Both the position numbers and the translations under genes were made by a program. Below the pieces are notes generated by a model. It saw only the letters and a list, made by a program, of their open reading frames with translations, searched no databases and was not told the origin of the DNA. A DNA stretch of 18,929 bases. Source: an uncultured Bermanella sp. (GTDB taxonomy: Bacteria > Pseudomonadota > Gammaproteobacteria > Pseudomonadales > Oceanobacteraceae). Below, piece after piece: positions 1-8,709 of this stretch (position 1 is the first letter of the stretch; each line of letters starts with the position of its first letter). The stretch covers positions 1 through 18,929 of the forward strand of contig CAJXIK010000008.1 of NCBI GenBank assembly GCA_913054445.1. Reading direction: 5' to 3'.

Positions 1-15
1 CGCTAGGCTCCACCA
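1..15 (+). tRNA. tRNA-Ala, 3' end only (cut by window edge)
   Basis: The window opens with what reads as the 3' acceptor strand of a tRNA: 7 nt (5-11), a discriminator A at 12 and encoded CCA at 13-15. A partner 5' strand GGGGCCT would pair fully if position 3 makes a G:U pair with T9, which is the alanine identity element (G3:U70). A tRNA-Ala directly before tRNA-Glu is a common arrangement in Gammaproteobacteria. The rest of the gene lies outside the window, so the identity is inferred from the acceptor strand alone. Confidence 0.55.
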
Positions 16-85
16 ATTTTCTTTATAGCTAACAAATTTCCATGTGAAGATGGAGGTTCGGTAAAGAAAATTAAGAATGAATTGG

Positions 86-161
86 GTCCCGTTCGTCTAG
101 AGGCCTAGGACACCGCCCTTTCACGGCGGTAACAGGGGTTCGACTCCCCTACGGGATACCA
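86..161 (+). tRNA. tRNA-Glu (anticodon UUC)
   Basis: A full cloverleaf can be drawn. The acceptor stem 86-92 pairs with 151-157, with a G:U first pair. The anticodon stem 113-117/125-129 closes a 7-nt loop with anticodon TTC at 120-122. The T arm carries the GGTTCGA consensus around 137-143, the discriminator is A158, and CCA is encoded at 159-161. The sequence is very close to E. coli tRNA-Glu except for the acceptor end. It lies about 70 nt after the tRNA-Ala end and is probably co-transcribed with it. No integrase or att-like repeat flanks it. Confidence 0.97.
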
Positions 162-297
162 CCTATTCATTCACATTAGTTACCCCCCTCTAGAAGTAAT
201 CCTTTCTGTACAAAATAATTCTGCTTGAATCTAAGCTCGCCCAATACTCGTGATACACATCCAAATAGAAAGACCCTAGTCCATAAAGCCCTTTAGT

Positions 298-1644
298 CTA
301 TTCAGCAGGCACCTGTTGCAAAATTCCCTGCACATAAGATTTACCATTCTCGCCGAACAAGGTTAATAATCGAGCCAAAGTTTGGTTTAAGCTATTCACC
401 GCGGCCTGGCCATTATGTTCGCGGATCTTCTGGATCAACATGGAGCGTTCATCTACCTGTGAATACTCGACGTTCACGTCGGCCACAAATTTTGTCGGCA
501 TGGTCTGCAATATGACCTCATCTAGGTGAGCGGCCTGTTCATAGGCACCGCGGGCAAACACATCCACCACAAAACTATGTTGATATTCCCCCACAGACTG
601 AGCGTCGCGAATGGCTTGTAAGGCCACATGACCGGTCTCTTGGTTCTTGAAGGCCTGAGTCATGATCAACGCCTGAAACTCTTCGATGGCGGTGTGGCGA
701 TTGGAGACTATTTGCACCGCATCCTGCATCGGTTGCGTTATCCCGAGCATGTTTAATAAACCCACCCAGATAGTGCTGGCGGTGCTGTTGCCGGGTACCG
801 GTGTCACATGGTATGGATTGGAAAAATCCCCCACATAATGTAGGCCCAAACCCATGAAGCGCCATCCCCAGTAAGGGTGGCCATTCTGGAAGGCAAATTC
901 GGCCAAGTGTTTAAATTGCTGAATGCGATATTCGGGGTAGGTCTGCCTTAAGAAACCGGCCACCGAGAATATGATGGCGGGCTCGTGGTAGAAGCCCATA
1001 TGAAAGGGGGCTTGCGTGCCATATTCTAGCTTAGGGTTGCCAAAGGGTTGCTCACCGAAGCCGTAAATCTGGCCATATTCGGTGTTGCTGTCGGTGTACA
1101 GGCCGATGTCCATGCCGTGATCTGGCTCATCGCTGGCGCTGATCACCACATCTATGGGGGCGACCTTGTCTCCCGCCTGTAGTGCCAGGATAGATAGTTT
1201 GTCCATGTGATGGTTGTCGCGCAAGGTGGTGATTTGTTCGGCATTTAACCATTTACCCGGGCCCGCTTGGCGGCCTGGGGCAAGCTGCAAATATAAGCTT
1301 AAATGGCTGTGGGGGTTGATGCGAATGGCATGGCTGAAGCGTTGGCGAATATCTTGGGGGTCACCGCTGGCCGTAAAGGCTAAGACACCCGGCAGGGGAG
1401 CATAATGCCTCAGGTTGTGCTGCATCCAGCTTTCCTGTTCGGCTAAAAACACCTCCAGCTGCTCTTCTGTGGCCACTAAAAAACTCTCTAGGCTTTCCAC
1501 CTCCACCGGCTTTGCCTGCTTAACCTGGGGCATGGATTCCAGCATGACTTGGCTGATGAGGGTGTGGTTGTCCCAGGCCATTAAGTGGCTGCATGCGAAC
1601 AGGGTGCAGACGGCCAGCAGGATTGACTTAACAGGGGTATTCAT
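298..1644 (-). CDS. Secreted zinc-dependent phospholipase C / S1-P1 nuclease-like protein
   Basis: 448 aa with a Sec signal peptide whose likely cleavage (after A23) puts Trp at the mature N-terminus (W24, then H27). In zinc-dependent phospholipase C and P1 nuclease the mature N-terminal Trp is itself a zinc ligand. The core motif H269-x3-D273-x5-H279 has the same spacing as H118/D122/H128 of Bacillus cereus PLC, and H317-x3-E321 the spacing of H142/E146. An acidic/His cluster at 172-179 and H215/H220 could supply the remaining ligands. The protein is longer than classical PLC (about 245-280 aa mature), with extra sequence between the ligand groups and at the C-terminus. It would act in the periplasm or outside the cell on phosphodiesters; whether lipid or nucleic acid is not decidable here. 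It is a single gene, with AAAGG ahead of the ATG. Confidence 0.72.
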   Translation of the reverse strand: MNTPVKSILLAVCTLFACSHLMAWDNHTLISQVMLESMPQVKQAKPVEVESLESFLVATEEQLEVFLAEQESWMQHNLRHYAPLPGVLAFTASGDPQDIRQRFSHAIRINPHSHLSLYLQLAPGRQAGPGKWLNAEQITTLRDNHHMDKLSILALQAGDKVAPIDVVISASDEPDHGMDIGLYTDSNTEYGQIYGFGEQPFGNPKLEYGTQAPFHMGFYHEPAIIFSVAGFLRQTYPEYRIQQFKHLAEFAFQNGHPYWGWRFMGLGLHYVGDFSNPYHVTPVPGNSTASTIWVGLLNMLGITQPMQDAVQIVSNRHTAIEEFQALIMTQAFKNQETGHVALQAIRDAQSVGEYQHSFVVDVFARGAYEQAAHLDEVILQTMPTKFVADVNVEYSQVDERSMLIQKIREHNGQAAVNSLNQTLARLLTLFGENGKSYVQGILQQVPAE

Positions 1645-1693
1645 GGAATGCCTTTATGCGAGCTTAGTGTGCGCATACCTTAGAGGGGTTCGC

Positions 1694-1726
1694 CAAGATG
1701 CACAATGCACCCTACGGTAAATCTTG
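1694..1726. repeat. Imperfect hairpin with TGCA-rich core between divergent genes
   Basis: CAAGAT (1694-1699) and ATCTTG (1721-1726) form a 6-bp inverted repeat around a core (1697-1716) containing TGCAC-AA-TGCAC followed by CCTACG. The core resembles, from memory, short dispersed repeats of the GGTGC-N-GCACC-CTACG type found in many proteobacterial genomes. It lies in the 200-bp gap between the phospholipase-like gene and the receiver gene, with no clear -35/-10 pair around it. Confidence 0.3.
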
Positions 1727-1844
1727 CATGAACAGTGGGTCTTCATCCTGAGCCATGGCAAGTCTGTGGGGGTATGCCCGTGGCCTGTGTGGTTATTTGT
1801 ACTAGTCTCATTAAAGGTCTAATGGATTTTTGTGGAGTGCCAGG

Positions 1845-3023
1845 ATGCACAGCAAGAAAATTGATATTCTCATCGTTGGGGATAATCACTTTAATATGGA
1901 GGAGGTGGTGCGCCTGTCGTCATCATCCGCCGTGGTCATCCATCAGGCCGCAGACAGCGAATGGGCAATCGGCCAATTTGACCGCTCCCCTTGTCATGTC
2001 TTGATCTTGTGCCATAGCCAAGTGGCAGATGCCGAAAACTTCTACAACAGCTTCATCATGTTCAGTGAAAGGGCCATGGAGACACCGCACCAAACCCTAT
2101 TATTATGTGATGGCAAGGATTCGGCCCGTGCCCATGAGGTATGCAGTCAGCAGGGGATGGATGACTACGTCATATACAAACCCCTTTACGATATTAACCG
2201 CATTAAATTTTCCATTAGCCTGGCCATGGATCGTCTAGAGAGCCGAAACTATAAAAACGTCATCGAGAATCGCCTCACAAACATGGTAGAAAACATCAGT
2301 AATATTAAAACGGGCCTTAGCCTGCAACTCGACAAGGTGAATCGCTGCCAGCAGAGCATGATAAATCAAAACATCAGCACCGATGAAATTCTCGATAAGG
2401 GCATCTCTAGAATCAAGAAAAAACTAGAGCGCCTGCATGGCGATGGCGTGATCGAGATAGGCGATCAAAGGAAATTCAGTGAAGAATACAATCGTATAAA
2501 AAAAGAATGTCTGCAAGAGAGTAAAGAGCAGCTCACCGAGAACAAACATCTCTCCATGATGGAGAGCATTAAATCGGATGTCAGCGAGGTTCATGACAGC
2601 GCCAGCAGCATACTGGAGCAACAAAAAAATGAGATAGAGGGTAAGCCCTGGAAAGTGCTAGTGGTGGAAGATGAGGCAGTAAATCAGAAGATGATGGGGA
2701 TGATGCTAGACCGGGAAGGGTTCATGGTGAAGGTGGCCAGCGATGGCATTAGTGCCATCAACATAGCCGAAGACTGGGCGCCCCATGTGATCTTGATGGA
2801 CATAAAGATGCCCAAGATGAACGGCTTAAAAGTGACCCAGAGGCTTAAGTCCAATAAAAAATTCAGAGACACTCACATCATTATGCTAACCGGCCACAGT
2901 GAGCAGGCGGTGGTGAGGGAATGCTTAAAGGCGGGTGCCTCGGATTTTATCGTGAAGCCGGCCAAGAAAGATGAATTACTCGAGAGAATATCCAGCTATT
3001 GCGCTCAAGAGGTGTCGCAGTGA
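1845..3023 (+). CDS. Pseudoreceiver - coiled coil - receiver response regulator
   Basis: 392 aa. The ATG at 1845 is chosen over an upstream in-frame TTG (1830) because TGGAG lies 7-8 nt before it. Residues 1 to about 125 have a receiver-like pattern, but the phosphoacceptor position reads Cys56-His57 instead of Asp and the first acidic pair is reduced to GDN; the Lys-Pro near 112 is kept. A charged helical region (about 130-265) looks like a coiled coil. Residues 270-390 are a canonical receiver: acidic EDE pair, phosphoacceptor D319, a Thr in MLTG, and Lys in VKPAKK. There is no DNA-binding, GGDEF, EAL or HD-GYP domain. The stop overlaps the start of the hybrid kinase by 4 nt (GTGA), so the two are co-translated and the kinase is the likely phosphodonor. 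Confidence 0.85.
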   Translation: MHSKKIDILIVGDNHFNMEEVVRLSSSSAVVIHQAADSEWAIGQFDRSPCHVLILCHSQVADAENFYNSFIMFSERAMETPHQTLLLCDGKDSARAHEVCSQQGMDDYVIYKPLYDINRIKFSISLAMDRLESRNYKNVIENRLTNMVENISNIKTGLSLQLDKVNRCQQSMINQNISTDEILDKGISRIKKKLERLHGDGVIEIGDQRKFSEEYNRIKKECLQESKEQLTENKHLSMMESIKSDVSEVHDSASSILEQQKNEIEGKPWKVLVVEDEAVNQKMMGMMLDREGFMVKVASDGISAINIAEDWAPHVILMDIKMPKMNGLKVTQRLKSNKKFRDTHIIMLTGHSEQAVVRECLKAGASDFIVKPAKKDELLERISSYCAQEVSQ

Positions 3024-6000
3024 CGGCTAATAAATCATATAAAGTGTACTTGCTTTATCTGTGCCCGCTGCTGTCTTTCGGTTTGATGTTTTTCATCGTA
3101 GATGTAGACACTCAGCTGACATTAATGACCTACCTTTCGAGTTATGAGCTGTTGGGTTTTCATTCTTTTCATCCGCTGTTGCTCTTCACCACCGTACTGG
3201 CTTGCATCGGCTTGTTTTGTGCGCCGTTAATCGTGAAAAATAAATCACTAAAATTCCAGCAACGCGCCACGGCCCGTGAAAATGATCATGCTAAAGAGAT
3301 ATTTGATGGTTTGCATGAGGTGGTGTTAATTACCGACCCTAAGCACCGTATTGTCGAACTCAATGGTGCCGCAAAATTATTGGCAGGCAATAGCCGCTCT
3401 TTGTGTCTCGGTAAAAAAATAGAACAGTTGGGGTTTATCGAGGATAAAAAATCTCTGGCGAGGATAGGCCAGTGCCTAGCAAGGCTGGAGATCAATAAGC
3501 CGACGAAGTCACGGCTTCATGTCGTCGATCATCGAGAGAAAAAACAGGAATTCGAATTTACCTTTAAGCGCCTGCGTAACCCTCACATGCCGAACCATCA
3601 CTGCATCATCACGGCTCGTAATATCTCTCAGTTGAAAGCCCCAGTGGTTAAGTCCAGCGCACCGCAAAAAATGGCAGAGCTGGCCTCGGACTTCGATCGC
3701 TCCTTATCACACCTGTTGGCGGCCAGCCCCATGGCCATCATCGAACTAGATAGCAAGGTAAAGGTCATTAGCTGGAACGCCGCCGCCGAATCCATGTTTG
3801 CCATAAAATCGGCCGCTATCATGGGTAAAGATATCAGCAGAACCTTTGTTAACACGGTGGAATACGTGAACGCCATCAAGATGTGCGCTAGGTCCAAGGC
3901 CAAGACCAAGATGCGCTGTGAAAATAGGAATTCGGCGGGCAGCATATTCTGTGACTGGTATATGACCCCCAGCTATCATGACGATGGCAAGCTCAAGGGC
4001 ATGGTGGCCATGATTCATGATGTGACCGAACAGATTAAAAACCACAATGTGTTAAAGATCAATGAGGCGCGGGCTAAGGTCATTAAAGACACCGAGTGGT
4101 TGCTGTACCGAGCGCAAAACTTCGAAGATGCCATCGAAATATTGTTGAAATGTTTGTCCAGTCACCTGCAATGGCCAGTCTTGCACGCTCATTTCATTAA
4201 GGATAAAAACTCAACGATATTTTCACCCATGAACATGTGGTTTAACCGTGAGCAAGAAGTCTACCCCGAGTTTGTCGCGGCCTCACAGGGTCAAGCCTAC
4301 ACCATCGACGACGGCTTAATAGGGGCCGCGGTATTGGCCGAGAAGTTTCTGTGGGTGGGCGAGACGAGATTAAAATCCGCCGAGCAACGCCTCAACGAGG
4401 AAGGGTTTAAGACTGGGCTCTACTATCCCATTAGGGTCTGGGGCAAGGTCATGGCGGTGATAGAAGCCTTTCATGTGGATAGCCTAGAACAGGACCTAGA
4501 GACATTGGCAACAATAGATCAGCTGGTGTCTCACCTTGGGCTCATCATCGAGCGCACCGAATCGGAGAGCGAACGAGAAAGCTCCCTGTTGAGCCTAGAT
4601 CAAAGGATGAAGGAATCTAACTTTCTTTATTCGGCCCTCAATATCATGTTCAACGCAGATTATGGCATGGACGATGTTATGTACGTGGTGGTCAACATGA
4701 TCACCACCGCCATGCGTTACCCCCACTTAGTGTGTGCCATGATTGAGATTTTCCCCCATGAATATGCCACCGGAAGCTGGGGCAAGTACGATATAAATCA
4801 TAGCCAGTTAATAAAGCACCGCAATCAGGTTCTGGGTGCCATCCATGTGGCTTACAAAGAGCTGTCTAGCCCCAGCGATGAGCAAGCCATCAGCGACGAT
4901 GAGAAGAGTGTGCTGGCATCCCTGGCCAATCAGATATCTGCCTATGTGGTCCGCAAGCGGTCCCAAGATGAACTGGAAAGCGCCAAGATTCAGGCCGAAA
5001 ATGCCAACAAGTCGAAGAGCGATTTCTTGGCCACGATGAGTCACGAAATCCGTACCCCCATGAATGGCATCGTCGGCATGATTGATTTATTGCAGTATAC
5101 CGACCTGAATTCCGAGCAGAGTCAGATGCTCACCACGGTGAGGGATTCTACGTTTTCTCTGTTGCAGATAATCAATGATATTTTGGATTTCTCCAAGATC
5201 GAAGCAGGCAAGATGGTCTTGGAAAAAATCGAGTTTAACCTCTACGAATTGGTGGACAGTGCCGCCGAGATGTTATCGTCCAATGCCGGAGAGAAATCTT
5301 TAAGGCTGTTGCTTAGAATAGAAAATGGCGTGCCCGAGTACCTGCAAGGAGACCCGGTAAGGCTACGGCAAATTTTATTCAACCTCGTGGGCAATGCCAT
5401 TAAATTCACCAGCACCGACGCGCAAAAACAAGGGACGGTGCAGATTAATATCATGGCAGAGCAACACGCCACAGATGACAATAACGTGACCCTGCATATT
5501 GAGGTCAAAGACAACGGCATCGGCATCGCGGCGGACATCTTGGCCAGCCTCTTCGACCCCTTTATTCAGGCCGATTCTGCCACCACCCGCAAATTTGGTG
5601 GCACGGGTCTGGGCTTATCAATCTGTCACCACCTAGTGAACCTGATGGGGGGCAAGATCGAGGTAGAAAGCCAAGTGAATATGGGCTCCAGCTTCCATGT
5701 ATACATAGACTTTCCGCTGCTGAACGCGACTAAGAGTAAGTTAATCATTCCCGACATGAGCAGCAACAGCATTTGTGCGGTGTTAAAATATGCAGAGCAG
5801 AGGGAAATATTTTCACACTATATCGAGGCCACACAGGCCCAGTATGTGAGCAGCGAAAACCTCGACGACATTACTCGCCTTCAAGAAGATTGCGCCCAAG
5901 CGGTTAGCCTGTATGTGATTGGCAGTGGCTGGCCCTGGAAAGTAAGAATGCAGAAGTATCAGCAGCTAAGGTCGCAGCAGCGATTGGAGCATGCGCGGGT

Positions 6001-6985
6001 ATTGATGTTGCTGGATCTAAGCGAACGGGTAGAGCTGCCTAAAGAAGAGGGCTTGATGTTTTTACGGGTGAATCCCATGCGTAAGGTGCTGCTCTATAAG
6101 AAACTGGATTTTTCTCAGCATGTGGACTGCGATGAGAAAATTCATAACAAGGAAAATGAAATAGAGGGGGTGGTGTTAACCAGTAAAATTTTGGTGGCAG
6201 AAGATAACTTCACCAACCAACAGGTATTGAGGCGTCAACTGAGTATGCTGGGTTATGAATTTGATATCGCCGAAGACGGTGCCGAGGCGTTGGATATGTG
6301 GATGGTCGCAGACTACGGCCTCGTCCTCACCGACATGCACATGCCGGAGATGGACGGCATTCAATTAACTCAGGAAATTCGCAAGTTAGAAGCCAATAGC
6401 GATCAGCATGTGCCCATCATCGCCATCACCGCCAATGCCATGAAGGGCGAGGATGAGCGTTACCTCTCCATGGGGCTGGACGATTATCTAGCAAAACCCA
6501 TCGAACTCAACCTGTTAAAAGAGAAACTCTCTTACTGGGCTCATCGGGTGGAGGCAAATAAACCCCATGGTGCGCCCGCCATGTCCAAGTTGGCCATGCT
6601 AAAAAAACCGCAGCAGGTCAGCAGCCCAGTAACCGTGAGCAAATCCCCCGTAAATTTACAGACCCTTGCCAGCTTCGTGGGCGATGATGTGGCGGTGCAA
6701 CTTGACTTGCTCAAGGAATTCATTGCGCCATCGCTAAGTTCCCTAAAAGAATTGCACGCCGCGGTGGCAGCGCAAAACATCGTGCAGGTGGGCGAGTTGG
6801 CCCATAAGTTAAAGTCGTCATCGCGCCTCATCGGCTCTGATGACCTGTCCGACGTGTTCGTGGAAATGGAGGCGTTAAGCCAGCAGGACGATATGGCCCC
6901 CATCGCAACCCTGTTACCTGCCATGGATGCCTTGATGAATGAGACCGTGAGCCACATAGAGGCGCTGTTACAAGAGCGGGGCTGA
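3020..6985 (+). CDS. Membrane hybrid histidine kinase with PAS, GAF, receiver and Hpt domains
   Basis: 1321 aa from a GTG at 3020, preferred because AAGAGG lies 7 nt upstream and the GTG overlaps the previous stop; an in-frame TTG at 2999 has no support. Order: TM1 (about 7-27), short periplasmic loop, TM2 (about 45-68), PAS1 (86-205), PAS2 (225-337), GAF-like (360-513), a second shorter GAF-like segment (533-647), HisKA with H675 in the motif SHEIRTPMNG, HATPase_c with N, G1 (DNGIGI) and G2 (GTGLGLSI) boxes, a degenerate receiver (about 908-1027), a canonical receiver (1055-1170; phosphoacceptor D1105, K in AKPIE), and Hpt with H1262 in AHKLKSSSR. This gives a full His-Asp-His relay of the BarA/EvgS type. 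The tiny periplasmic loop suggests sensing in the membrane or through the cytoplasmic PAS/GAF domains. Translationally coupled to the receiver protein before it. Confidence 0.93.
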   Translation: MTANKSYKVYLLYLCPLLSFGLMFFIVDVDTQLTLMTYLSSYELLGFHSFHPLLLFTTVLACIGLFCAPLIVKNKSLKFQQRATARENDHAKEIFDGLHEVVLITDPKHRIVELNGAAKLLAGNSRSLCLGKKIEQLGFIEDKKSLARIGQCLARLEINKPTKSRLHVVDHREKKQEFEFTFKRLRNPHMPNHHCIITARNISQLKAPVVKSSAPQKMAELASDFDRSLSHLLAASPMAIIELDSKVKVISWNAAAESMFAIKSAAIMGKDISRTFVNTVEYVNAIKMCARSKAKTKMRCENRNSAGSIFCDWYMTPSYHDDGKLKGMVAMIHDVTEQIKNHNVLKINEARAKVIKDTEWLLYRAQNFEDAIEILLKCLSSHLQWPVLHAHFIKDKNSTIFSPMNMWFNREQEVYPEFVAASQGQAYTIDDGLIGAAVLAEKFLWVGETRLKSAEQRLNEEGFKTGLYYPIRVWGKVMAVIEAFHVDSLEQDLETLATIDQLVSHLGLIIERTESESERESSLLSLDQRMKESNFLYSALNIMFNADYGMDDVMYVVVNMITTAMRYPHLVCAMIEIFPHEYATGSWGKYDINHSQLIKHRNQVLGAIHVAYKELSSPSDEQAISDDEKSVLASLANQISAYVVRKRSQDELESAKIQAENANKSKSDFLATMSHEIRTPMNGIVGMIDLLQYTDLNSEQSQMLTTVRDSTFSLLQIINDILDFSKIEAGKMVLEKIEFNLYELVDSAAEMLSSNAGEKSLRLLLRIENGVPEYLQGDPVRLRQILFNLVGNAIKFTSTDAQKQGTVQINIMAEQHATDDNNVTLHIEVKDNGIGIAADILASLFDPFIQADSATTRKFGGTGLGLSICHHLVNLMGGKIEVESQVNMGSSFHVYIDFPLLNATKSKLIIPDMSSNSICAVLKYAEQREIFSHYIEATQAQYVSSENLDDITRLQEDCAQAVSLYVIGSGWPWKVRMQKYQQLRSQQRLEHARVLMLLDLSERVELPKEEGLMFLRVNPMRKVLLYKKLDFSQHVDCDEKIHNKENEIEGVVLTSKILVAEDNFTNQQVLRRQLSMLGYEFDIAEDGAEALDMWMVADYGLVLTDMHMPEMDGIQLTQEIRKLEANSDQHVPIIAITANAMKGEDERYLSMGLDDYLAKPIELNLLKEKLSYWAHRVEANKPHGAPAMSKLAMLKKPQQVSSPVTVSKSPVNLQTLASFVGDDVAVQLDLLKEFIAPSLSSLKELHAAVAAQNIVQVGELAHKLKSSSRLIGSDDLSDVFVEMEALSQQDDMAPIATLLPAMDALMNETVSHIEALLQERG

Positions 6986-7010
6986 AGGAATTTTACGCAG
7001 GTGGTTTTTA

Positions 7011-8453
7011 TTAGTTGAGGGGTAACTCAAAATAGAAACAGCTGCCACCGAGGGTGGCATCCTGATAGCGGATCTTGCCGTTGTGGGCGGCGATGATCTT
7101 GTAGCAGATGGACAAGCCTAAACCATGGCTGCTCTCTCCCCCGGTGGTGGCGTGGCCCAAGCGCTTAAAGGGCACAAATAAGTGCTCTAGATCATCGTGG
7201 TCGATGCCGGGCCCCTGATCCTCGATACTGAGCCTCACATGGTGATGATTTTTTTCTAACGCTAAGGTAATTTCACGATCGTGGGGGCTGTATTTAATGG
7301 CATTGCTGAGCAGGTTGTCTATGACCTGGGAAATGCGCCCCGGGTCGACCTCCACCATGATGCTGTCGGGCACTCGGCTGCTAATCGTAATGTTCTTGTC
7401 GCGGGCGCGTTCCTGGAAATTAGTCAGGGACTGCTGGCTAATGTCAGCCAAGTTTAACGGTATCTTTTCGAGTTCGAACTTGCCGGTCTCTATGGTGCTG
7501 ATGTCCAGTAGGTCATCCACTAAATGCTGCATGCCCTTAGTGCTGCTGTATATCATCTCCAGTGGTGCCTGCACCCGCTCATTGTCTGCGCAGAACTTGG
7601 AGATACGCTTGCTGGCTTGCTGAATGGCATTCAATGGGTTTCTAAGGTCATGCACGGCCATGGCCAAAAATTGATTTTTTTCCTCGCTGAGGCGCTCCAA
7701 TTCACGGATGTGATCAATTAATTCTGCCCGTTGATTGATGCGCTTACAAAATTCTTCGGGATCGAAGGGCCGATGAATGAAGTCATTGCCAGAGTTTTTG
7801 AGGAACAGGGCCGAAAGCTTGCGATCCTTCTTGCTGGAGACGCCAATGATCTGGCAGTGGGGGTTCTCATTGAGCCTTTTTACCTCGGCACACAGGTCAT
7901 AGCCCATGATATCTGGTAAATATTGGTCGAGTATCACGATGTCGGGCTTGGCCGTCAGCGCCGCTAGGCATTCTTTGCCGTTGCCAGCCGAGGCCACCTG
8001 GAAGGCGCTGTTCTGCAACAGGGCACACAGGCTCTGCCGAGCGCTGGGGCTGTCATCCACCACCAGCACCTTCATGAATTGGTTGCGATAGACTCGTTCC
8101 AGCAGGCTCGACACATAGCGAATGCTGCCAGCCCCGGTCTTGTTAACGAAATCAAGCAGGGTGGAAGAAATAAACTGTTGGTAGATGTCAGGGTTGTCAT
8201 TGCCGGTAAAGATGATCGATGGAATCTGGCATTGGCTGGTGAGGGTGAGGCCCGCCCCGATCTCACTGCCGGGCAACTCGAGATCGACGATGGCGGCAAA
8301 ATATTGTCGACCGTCCTTTAATAGCGCGGCGGCCTGTTCCACGGAGGAGGCGATGTCGCAATGAAAGTTATTATGGTGCAACAGGTGTTTACTGACGATG
8401 GCACTGAAAAATTCATCGTCTTCTATCATCAGTATCTTTTCAGGCATATTCAT
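7011..8453 (-). CDS. REC-REC-histidine kinase (soluble)
   Basis: 480 aa from ATG 8453 (an ATG at 8447 is equally possible; an upstream ATG at 8483 lies inside a palindrome and lacks a ribosome site). REC1 (about residues 5-120) has EDD, phosphoacceptor D57, Thr in FTGND and Lys in NKTG. REC2 (about 127-245) has VDD, D176 in ILDQYLP, Ser in GVSSK, but Arg228 (IHRPF) where the conserved Lys is expected. A coiled linker leads to HisKA with H268 in VHDLRNPLN and an HATPase with DNLLSNAIKYSP, EDQGPGID and HGLGLSI. There is no membrane segment or output domain. Two N-terminal receivers suggest a kinase that is itself controlled by phosphorylation. The 3' end is convergent with the hybrid kinase (25 bp apart), and the gene is divergent from the REC-DUF3369 gene. 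Confidence 0.92.
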   Translation of the reverse strand: MNMPEKILMIEDDEFFSAIVSKHLLHHNNFHCDIASSVEQAAALLKDGRQYFAAIVDLELPGSEIGAGLTLTSQCQIPSIIFTGNDNPDIYQQFISSTLLDFVNKTGAGSIRYVSSLLERVYRNQFMKVLVVDDSPSARQSLCALLQNSAFQVASAGNGKECLAALTAKPDIVILDQYLPDIMGYDLCAEVKRLNENPHCQIIGVSSKKDRKLSALFLKNSGNDFIHRPFDPEEFCKRINQRAELIDHIRELERLSEEKNQFLAMAVHDLRNPLNAIQQASKRISKFCADNERVQAPLEMIYSSTKGMQHLVDDLLDISTIETGKFELEKIPLNLADISQQSLTNFQERARDKNITISSRVPDSIMVEVDPGRISQVIDNLLSNAIKYSPHDREITLALEKNHHHVRLSIEDQGPGIDHDDLEHLFVPFKRLGHATTGGESSHGLGLSICYKIIAAHNGKIRYQDATLGGSCFYFELPLN

Positions 8454-8469
8454 CCGTAACCTGTGATGG

Positions 8470-8481
8470 GAGCATATGCTC
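8470..8481. promoter_or_regulatory. 12-bp perfect palindrome at the start of the REC-REC kinase gene
   Basis: GAGCATATGCTC is a perfect 12-bp palindrome 17 bp upstream of the preferred start of the kinase gene. It sits where the leader or an operator would be. No matching second copy was seen in the shared divergent region. A role is only suggested. Confidence 0.3.
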
Positions 8482-8557
8482 ATAACGTATTGCGACTTAT
8501 TTAAAGGCTAGTTGGCAAAGTGATAAAAACAAGCGGGGTGAGTCGGGTCTGCATGGC

Positions 8558-8603
8558 GCTGCAAACAGACTTTCAGCTTGCAGCCTTTATAGCCTTCTAT
8601 AAT
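8558..8603 (+). promoter_or_regulatory. Possible promoter with upstream inverted repeat for the REC-DUF3369 gene
   Basis: A perfect TATAAT (8598-8603) lies about 107 nt before the preferred start of the REC-DUF3369 gene. No good -35 is present at 17 bp (AGCTTG). Just upstream, GCTGCAA (8558-8564) and TTGCAGC (8578-8584) form a 7-bp inverted repeat with a 13-nt spacer, covering the -35 area, as an activator or repressor site might. The promoter call is weak because of the poor -35. Confidence 0.35.
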
Positions 8604-8709
8604 AAGCCTCTCGATGGGGTGGATTTTTTGGCGTGACCCTCGGCTAACAACTAAACTATAAACAGTGTCGATTTTCACGGTTTGTTCATATCTATATAGT
8701 GGTATGTGT

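Noticed and set aside
86..297. Integration site for a mobile element at tRNA-Glu
   Set aside because: No integrase, no repeat of the tRNA 3' end and no island-type genes in the window.
2999..3019. TTG at 2999 as start of the hybrid kinase
   Set aside because: The GTG at 3020 has a well-placed AAGAGG and the 4-nt overlap typical of coupled genes; the TTG has neither.
6541..6957. 138-codon minus-strand frame inside the hybrid kinase Hpt region
   Set aside because: It lies wholly opposite the Hpt domain, whose motif and fold are clear on the plus strand; no other support.
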